From positions 1-7,137 of the forward strand of contig JADFCT010000200.1 in assembly GCA_017161665.1 (NCBI GenBank): a DNA stretch of 7,137 nucleotides, given 5' to 3'. The position numbers were made by a program, and so were the translations under genes. Positions 4,076 to 7,137 of this stretch are shown here, piece after piece; position 1 is the stretch's first letter; each line of letters starts with the position of its first letter. The notes below the pieces were generated by a model. That model was not told the DNA's origin. It made no database searches and saw only the letters and a list, made by a program, of their open reading frames with translations. This DNA is from Candidatus Sumerlaeota bacterium. Lineage in GTDB: Bacteria > Sumerlaeota > Sumerlaeia > JADFCT01.

Positions 4076-6793
4076 TTATTGTTCTTGAATCCAGACGGAG
4101 GACTCGGTCCGCGTACCGTCGCCATCGGCCGCCCCCGCAACACGTCGATTCGCCCGTGCATAATATGGGATCGCCGTCAAGGGCGCCCCGTTGGACCACT
4201 GGCCCGTGATGACGTTAACGCCCCCCAGAAGGTCCGCTTTCCACTCGGTCCGCAACGGCGCGTCCGGCGCAAGGAGTTGACCCAGTTCCTGATCCACATT
4301 TTCAACCGTGTAGATCAGCGGACCGATTCGCAGGGCCACTTGGCCGCGAGTGGCTTCGATGGCTTCCATGCCCCGAACCCGTTGGATGGGCATGGGCAGT
4401 TCACAGTCAATCCGATCGTCCGACTTCCAGAGACGCTGGATTTCCGCATATCCTTTGCGGAGCGTCACGGGGACGGGCTCACCATTCACCCGCAGTGAAA
4501 GCAGGCCGTTTCCGTTCACCGATGGCGTATATAAATCGCTCACGCTCCGGTCCGGCATCCGAATTCGTACAGCAAACGGCGCAGGCTGCCTGGGCTTGAC
4601 CCTAATGGACACGTTGCCGCTCCAAGGATAATCGGTCTCCTGAATCAGTTCCACATCCGTTCCGGCCAGGTCTCGAACTGTTGAGGCGCTGCCGATGAAC
4701 AGATTTACATACACGCCGTCCGCGTCCTTCAGGTACATCCAGGTTGGCAACATCAGCAGCACACGGGGGATATTCCCCACACAACACGGACAGCCATGCC
4801 AAGGATAACGGAAACTATTCGTGGTCAGCGGGTTTTGATAATAGAAATTTTTCCCTTCCAGATCGACGCTGCCCAACAGAGCGTTGTAGAGCGTTTCCTC
4901 ATAAAGATCCGCATAACGCGCGTCATGCGTGGCCATGTTCAGTTTGTGTTGAAAAAAGAGCAACCCACAGCTCGAACACGCCTCGTTGTAGCCGTTGTGT
5001 CGCAGGGAGTAGTCGGGGCCGAAACCTTCGGACGTCTCACCACTGCCGATACCGCCGATGACGTAATACTTACGATTGACAATGCTCTCCCACAAGGAGG
5101 CCACGGCGCTCTGATAGTCGATGTTCCCCGTCTCCATGGCCACATCCGACATGGCGGCATACGAATAGGAGGCCCGCACGGCATGGCCGACGGCTTCGTA
5201 CTGTTGGATGACCGGCACATGGCTTTGGTCGTAGGAACTCCCGTCTCGCCGGCAGTCCAGCAGGAACTTGCCCAATTGAATATACCGATCGCCACGCCCG
5301 TCGCCTTCCACGTCGTTGACAAATCGCCCAAACCGCACCAGCCCCATCTCCATGGCCTGATGGCCATCAAACCATTCCTGTTTGGGGGCAGGCCCAATAT
5401 GGGCATCCCAACAATCGGCCAGACGCTTGGCGGCGCGATAGAGCCGATCATCCTTGCCGTCCGTCAGCAGGTAATGGGCAATAGCCGCTTCCAGAAAATA
5501 GCCGGCCACATAGCCCTCGTGGTCCGCTCGATATCGCGGGGTCCAGCGTGTGCGGTCCGACAATGTAAAGCAGGTCTGGATATATCCGTCCGGTTCCTGC
5601 GCGGCCAGAATCTTGGGGATCCAGTCTTCCAGCGTGTCGAGCATGGCCTGCTGCGCCTCGATGATTGCCGCGTCGCCTTGGGGATCGATCATCTGGGCCA
5701 GACAAATCGATTCGATAATATTATAGACCCAGGCATTGGAGAACACATAGCCACGGTGTTCGCCATGAGGCTTGCCGGCCAGCTTGTTGGCGACCTCGAT
5801 AAAATTATTAATCCCCCCCTCTTTCAAATCCGGATCTGAAATCTTTTGGATGCAATGGGGAATCCAGTTGACGATCAGGGCCTTCGTCCGATGGTTCCAC
5901 AAAGGACTGTCGATCCGATACGGCTCGGTATCGATAAGGTCCAGCGTCTTTTGAGGCGGACGGGCGCGAACGGAGACCTTGACGGCGGCCTGACTGGACT
6001 GATCCCCCTGGCGGGCGGTCAGGGACAGCACATATTCACCCGTCTGGTCCATTTGAGCGGTCGTTTTCAAGGCCTTTGGATCCGAAAACGTGACCGTCCC
6101 CGGGCCAGAGGTCTTGGTCCATTCACAGGTCAACTCCGGCGCGTTTTTTTGTCCCAAGGTTTGAACCGTTCCCGACAGCCAGGTCTGCCCGCCAACCATA
6201 ACCACCCGGTCCATATCGCCCTTGACGATGGGGGGAAAGACCGGCGAACGGCCGGAATCGTAAACCTTCCATTCCAGAATCCCTGTGGAATATTCCTTTG
6301 TCGATTCAATCTCGAGACGCAGCTTCGTCGTTTGAATCTCGTCAAAAGTCGTGCGATTGTATTGACTCTCCTCGATGCCAAGGCCCTTGACGTTGTTCAC
6401 GGGCACGAAAGCCTCGCCATCCCAATACAGCAACCGACAGGATTGGGGGGTTCTGACGCCGCGATTGTCATTCCACCAGTACACATCCACGGCCTTTGTG
6501 GTAATGGGCAGACTCCATTCATACTGCGCCCACTCGGTCCCCCGATGGGGCCAATTGCCATAGGCGCGTTGACGGCGGTCCTGAGAATTCCGGGGATCGG
6601 AACCATTGTTCAAGGCATCCAGTGTTGTGTCACCGGAAACATAGGAAGCCGACGGAACAGCCACGACCGCCAGATTGACGCCAGGCTCTTTCTGCGCCAC
6701 CGCGAAGATTGGCGCTCCGGCAAAGATCACGAGGACACACCCTGCCAGGAAGATGGAAGCCAGTCGTTGAACGCCTGAGACGTGGTTCATCAT
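4076..6793 (-). CDS. Exported GH127 (DUF1680) glycoside hydrolase, beta-L-arabinofuranosidase-like
   Basis: A 905-residue exported protein. A hydrophobic signal segment spans about 10-33 and most likely ends at AVA before Gln34, although LAGC at 16-19 also looks like a lipobox. Residues 40-179 form a galactose-binding/discoidin-like domain (QYEW, YWWNDN, STGILEW). Residues 185-277 are a PKD/Ig-like domain. The GH127 catalytic region starts near 290 and ends with beta-sandwich motifs (VNG, KGYAEIQRLW, GPLIYTVEN) near 840. In characterised GH127 enzymes a Glu and three Cys bind zinc, and one of these Cys is the nucleophile. The matching residues here are Glu604 and Cys606 (NEACSSCG) and Cys670-Cys671 (CPCCVGN); Glu589 is a possible acid/base. 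The usual CCPPN is changed to CCVGN. The likely role is removing sugars such as arabinofuranose from plant or algal glycans, though the substrate is inferred. AAGGAG 9 nt upstream supports the first ATG. The gene converges on the cyclase gene, 31 nt away. Confidence 0.92.
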   Translation of the reverse strand: MMNHVSGVQRLASIFLAGCVLVIFAGAPIFAVAQKEPGVNLAVVAVPSASYVSGDTTLDALNNGSDPRNSQDRRQRAYGNWPHRGTEWAQYEWSLPITTKAVDVYWWNDNRGVRTPQSCRLLYWDGEAFVPVNNVKGLGIEESQYNRTTFDEIQTTKLRLEIESTKEYSTGILEWKVYDSGRSPVFPPIVKGDMDRVVMVGGQTWLSGTVQTLGQKNAPELTCEWTKTSGPGTVTFSDPKALKTTAQMDQTGEYVLSLTARQGDQSSQAAVKVSVRARPPQKTLDLIDTEPYRIDSPLWNHRTKALIVNWIPHCIQKISDPDLKEGGINNFIEVANKLAGKPHGEHRGYVFSNAWVYNIIESICLAQMIDPQGDAAIIEAQQAMLDTLEDWIPKILAAQEPDGYIQTCFTLSDRTRWTPRYRADHEGYVAGYFLEAAIAHYLLTDGKDDRLYRAAKRLADCWDAHIGPAPKQEWFDGHQAMEMGLVRFGRFVNDVEGDGRGDRYIQLGKFLLDCRRDGSSYDQSHVPVIQQYEAVGHAVRASYSYAAMSDVAMETGNIDYQSAVASLWESIVNRKYYVIGGIGSGETSEGFGPDYSLRHNGYNEACSSCGLLFFQHKLNMATHDARYADLYEETLYNALLGSVDLEGKNFYYQNPLTTNSFRYPWHGCPCCVGNIPRVLLMLPTWMYLKDADGVYVNLFIGSASTVRDLAGTDVELIQETDYPWSGNVSIRVKPRQPAPFAVRIRMPDRSVSDLYTPSVNGNGLLSLRVNGEPVPVTLRKGYAEIQRLWKSDDRIDCELPMPIQRVRGMEAIEATRGQVALRIGPLIYTVENVDQELGQLLAPDAPLRTEWKADLLGGVNVITGQWSNGAPLTAIPYYARANRRVAGAADGDGTRTESSVWIQEQ

Positions 6794-6802
6794 AAGAGAA
6801 GA

Positions 6803-6808
6803 CTCCTT
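6803..6808 (-). promoter_or_regulatory. Ribosome-binding site of the GH127 gene
   Basis: On the minus strand AAGGAG lies 9 nt before the ATG at 6791-6793. It favours the first of two consecutive ATG codons as the start. Confidence 0.75.
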
Positions 6809-7052
6809 GTGTTTAACTTAAGTACGACCCTGCTATGTTGAGCCCATGTCGCCGGAGAAAGTCAAGAGGAATCATGCACGTGTAAAGATACAATAAAAAA
6901 ACCGACGGATACAAGGAATCTCAAAGACAAAGGTTGAAAGAAAGGCCATAGTGACACAGAATAAAAGACCAAACAAACCCAAATTCGAATCATATTGACC
7001 CACTCTTGAGATTGGAGGCCGTTTCAGAGGCTTCGTCAAGGAACGTGCCCGG

Positions 7053-7066
7053 ATCAACCGCTTGAT
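7053..7066. promoter_or_regulatory. LacI-type operator-like dyad
   Basis: ATCAA and TTGAT arms flank CCGC, giving a 14-bp dyad with a central CG and the core AACCGCTT. This fits the AAnCGnTT core common to LacI/GalR-family operators. Position 7058/7061 is the only unpaired step. It ends 14 nt before the -35 of the outward promoter. LacI-family regulators often control sugar-use genes, and the GH127 gene lies on the other side. Dyads of this quality occur about once by chance in a few kilobases. Confidence 0.3.
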
Positions 7067-7080
7067 TGAGGAGCAACCCA

Positions 7081-7110
7081 TTGACAATCTCCTCACCCAA
7101 TTGATATAAA
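7081..7110 (+). promoter_or_regulatory. Strong sigma-70-type promoter reading out of the window
   Basis: TTGACA (7081-7086) is a perfect -35 hexamer and is followed after 18 nt by TATAAA (7105-7110), a 5/6 match to -10. Transcription would start near 7117 and run to the right. No start codon is visible in the remaining 27 bases, so the gene driven by it lies outside the window. It is the best promoter match seen in the window. Confidence 0.55.
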
Positions 7111-7137
7111 ATCACTGAAAAATCGCGACGGGACAAC

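Larger units (their letters stand above)
6794..7137. other. Non-coding right-edge region upstream of the GH127 gene
   Basis: These 344 bases contain no convincing gene. The part nearest the GH127 gene holds its ribosome-binding site and an 8-bp palindrome, ACTTAAGT (6816-6823). No clear sigma-70 promoter for the GH127 gene was found on the minus strand. The stretch from about 6890 to 6985 is A-rich on the plus strand, with little G+C. From about 6999 the composition changes. An unstarted plus-strand reading frame (6999-7109), an operator-like dyad (7053-7066) and an outward promoter (7081-7110) follow. The region is probably the shared control region between the GH127 gene and a gene beyond the window. 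Confidence 0.55.

Noticed and set aside
4796..6778. Two long plus-strand open frames (4796-5839 and 5846-6778) opposite the GH127 gene
   Set aside because: They are antisense shadows. The minus-strand frame has a signal peptide, recognisable domains, active-site motifs and a good ribosome-binding site. The plus-strand translations show no family motif and no ribosome-binding site was identified for them.
6872..7096. Minus-strand 74-codon open frame in the right-edge region
   Set aside because: No ribosome-binding site or recognisable motif was found. The A-rich plus strand produces the Phe-rich translation by composition.

Overview
The window carries five confident protein genes in three transcription units. 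GC content is moderate. The mix of genes points to an environmental bacterium, perhaps a Planctomycetes/PVC-type lineage or a candidate phylum such as Hydrogenedentota or Sumerlaeota: a large exported GH127 (DUF1680) glycosidase with an N-terminal galactose-binding-like domain, a LamG/DUF1080-like lipoprotein, and a soluble FHA-GAF-class III cyclase. This taxonomic guess is inference from gene content only. No tRNA, rRNA, CRISPR array, insertion sequence or phage gene was seen.

Layout. (1) 1-119: left edge, with a perfect 9-bp inverted repeat at 75-108 just after the stop of the first minus-strand gene. (2) 120-1414, minus strand: a probable two-gene unit. A secreted lipoprotein with a jelly-roll, glycan-binding-type domain comes first, followed by a small SRPBCC (START/polyketide-cyclase fold) protein. 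(3) 1415-1675: a divergent intergenic region with a 12-bp perfect palindrome inside a longer imperfect one, GC-rich inverted repeats, and weak promoter candidates on both strands. (4) 1676-4044, plus strand: a tight two-gene operon. A ThiE/TenI-family protein is followed after 2 nt by an FHA-GAF-adenylate/guanylate cyclase. (5) 4076-6793, minus strand: a 905-residue exported GH127-type protein converging on the cyclase gene with only 31 nt between stops. (6) 6794-7137: a non-coding right edge with a good sigma-70-type promoter pointing out of the window and a LacI-type operator-like sequence just upstream of it.

How the genes may work together. The two exported proteins fit a carbohydrate-scavenging lifestyle: a GH127-type hydrolase and a LamG-like lipoprotein. 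The plus-strand operon is cytosolic. It would read a phosphothreonine partner (FHA) and a small ligand (GAF) and produce cyclic nucleotide, since all class III catalytic residues are present. Its upstream neighbour looks like thiamine phosphate synthase but has lost both aspartates that hold Mg2+ in the classical enzyme, so its reaction is uncertain. No wholly new multi-gene system can be supported. The points most worth a second look are the altered ThiE-like active site, its tight linkage to a cyclase, the cysteine-rich metal site of the GH127 protein, and the operator-like palindromes.
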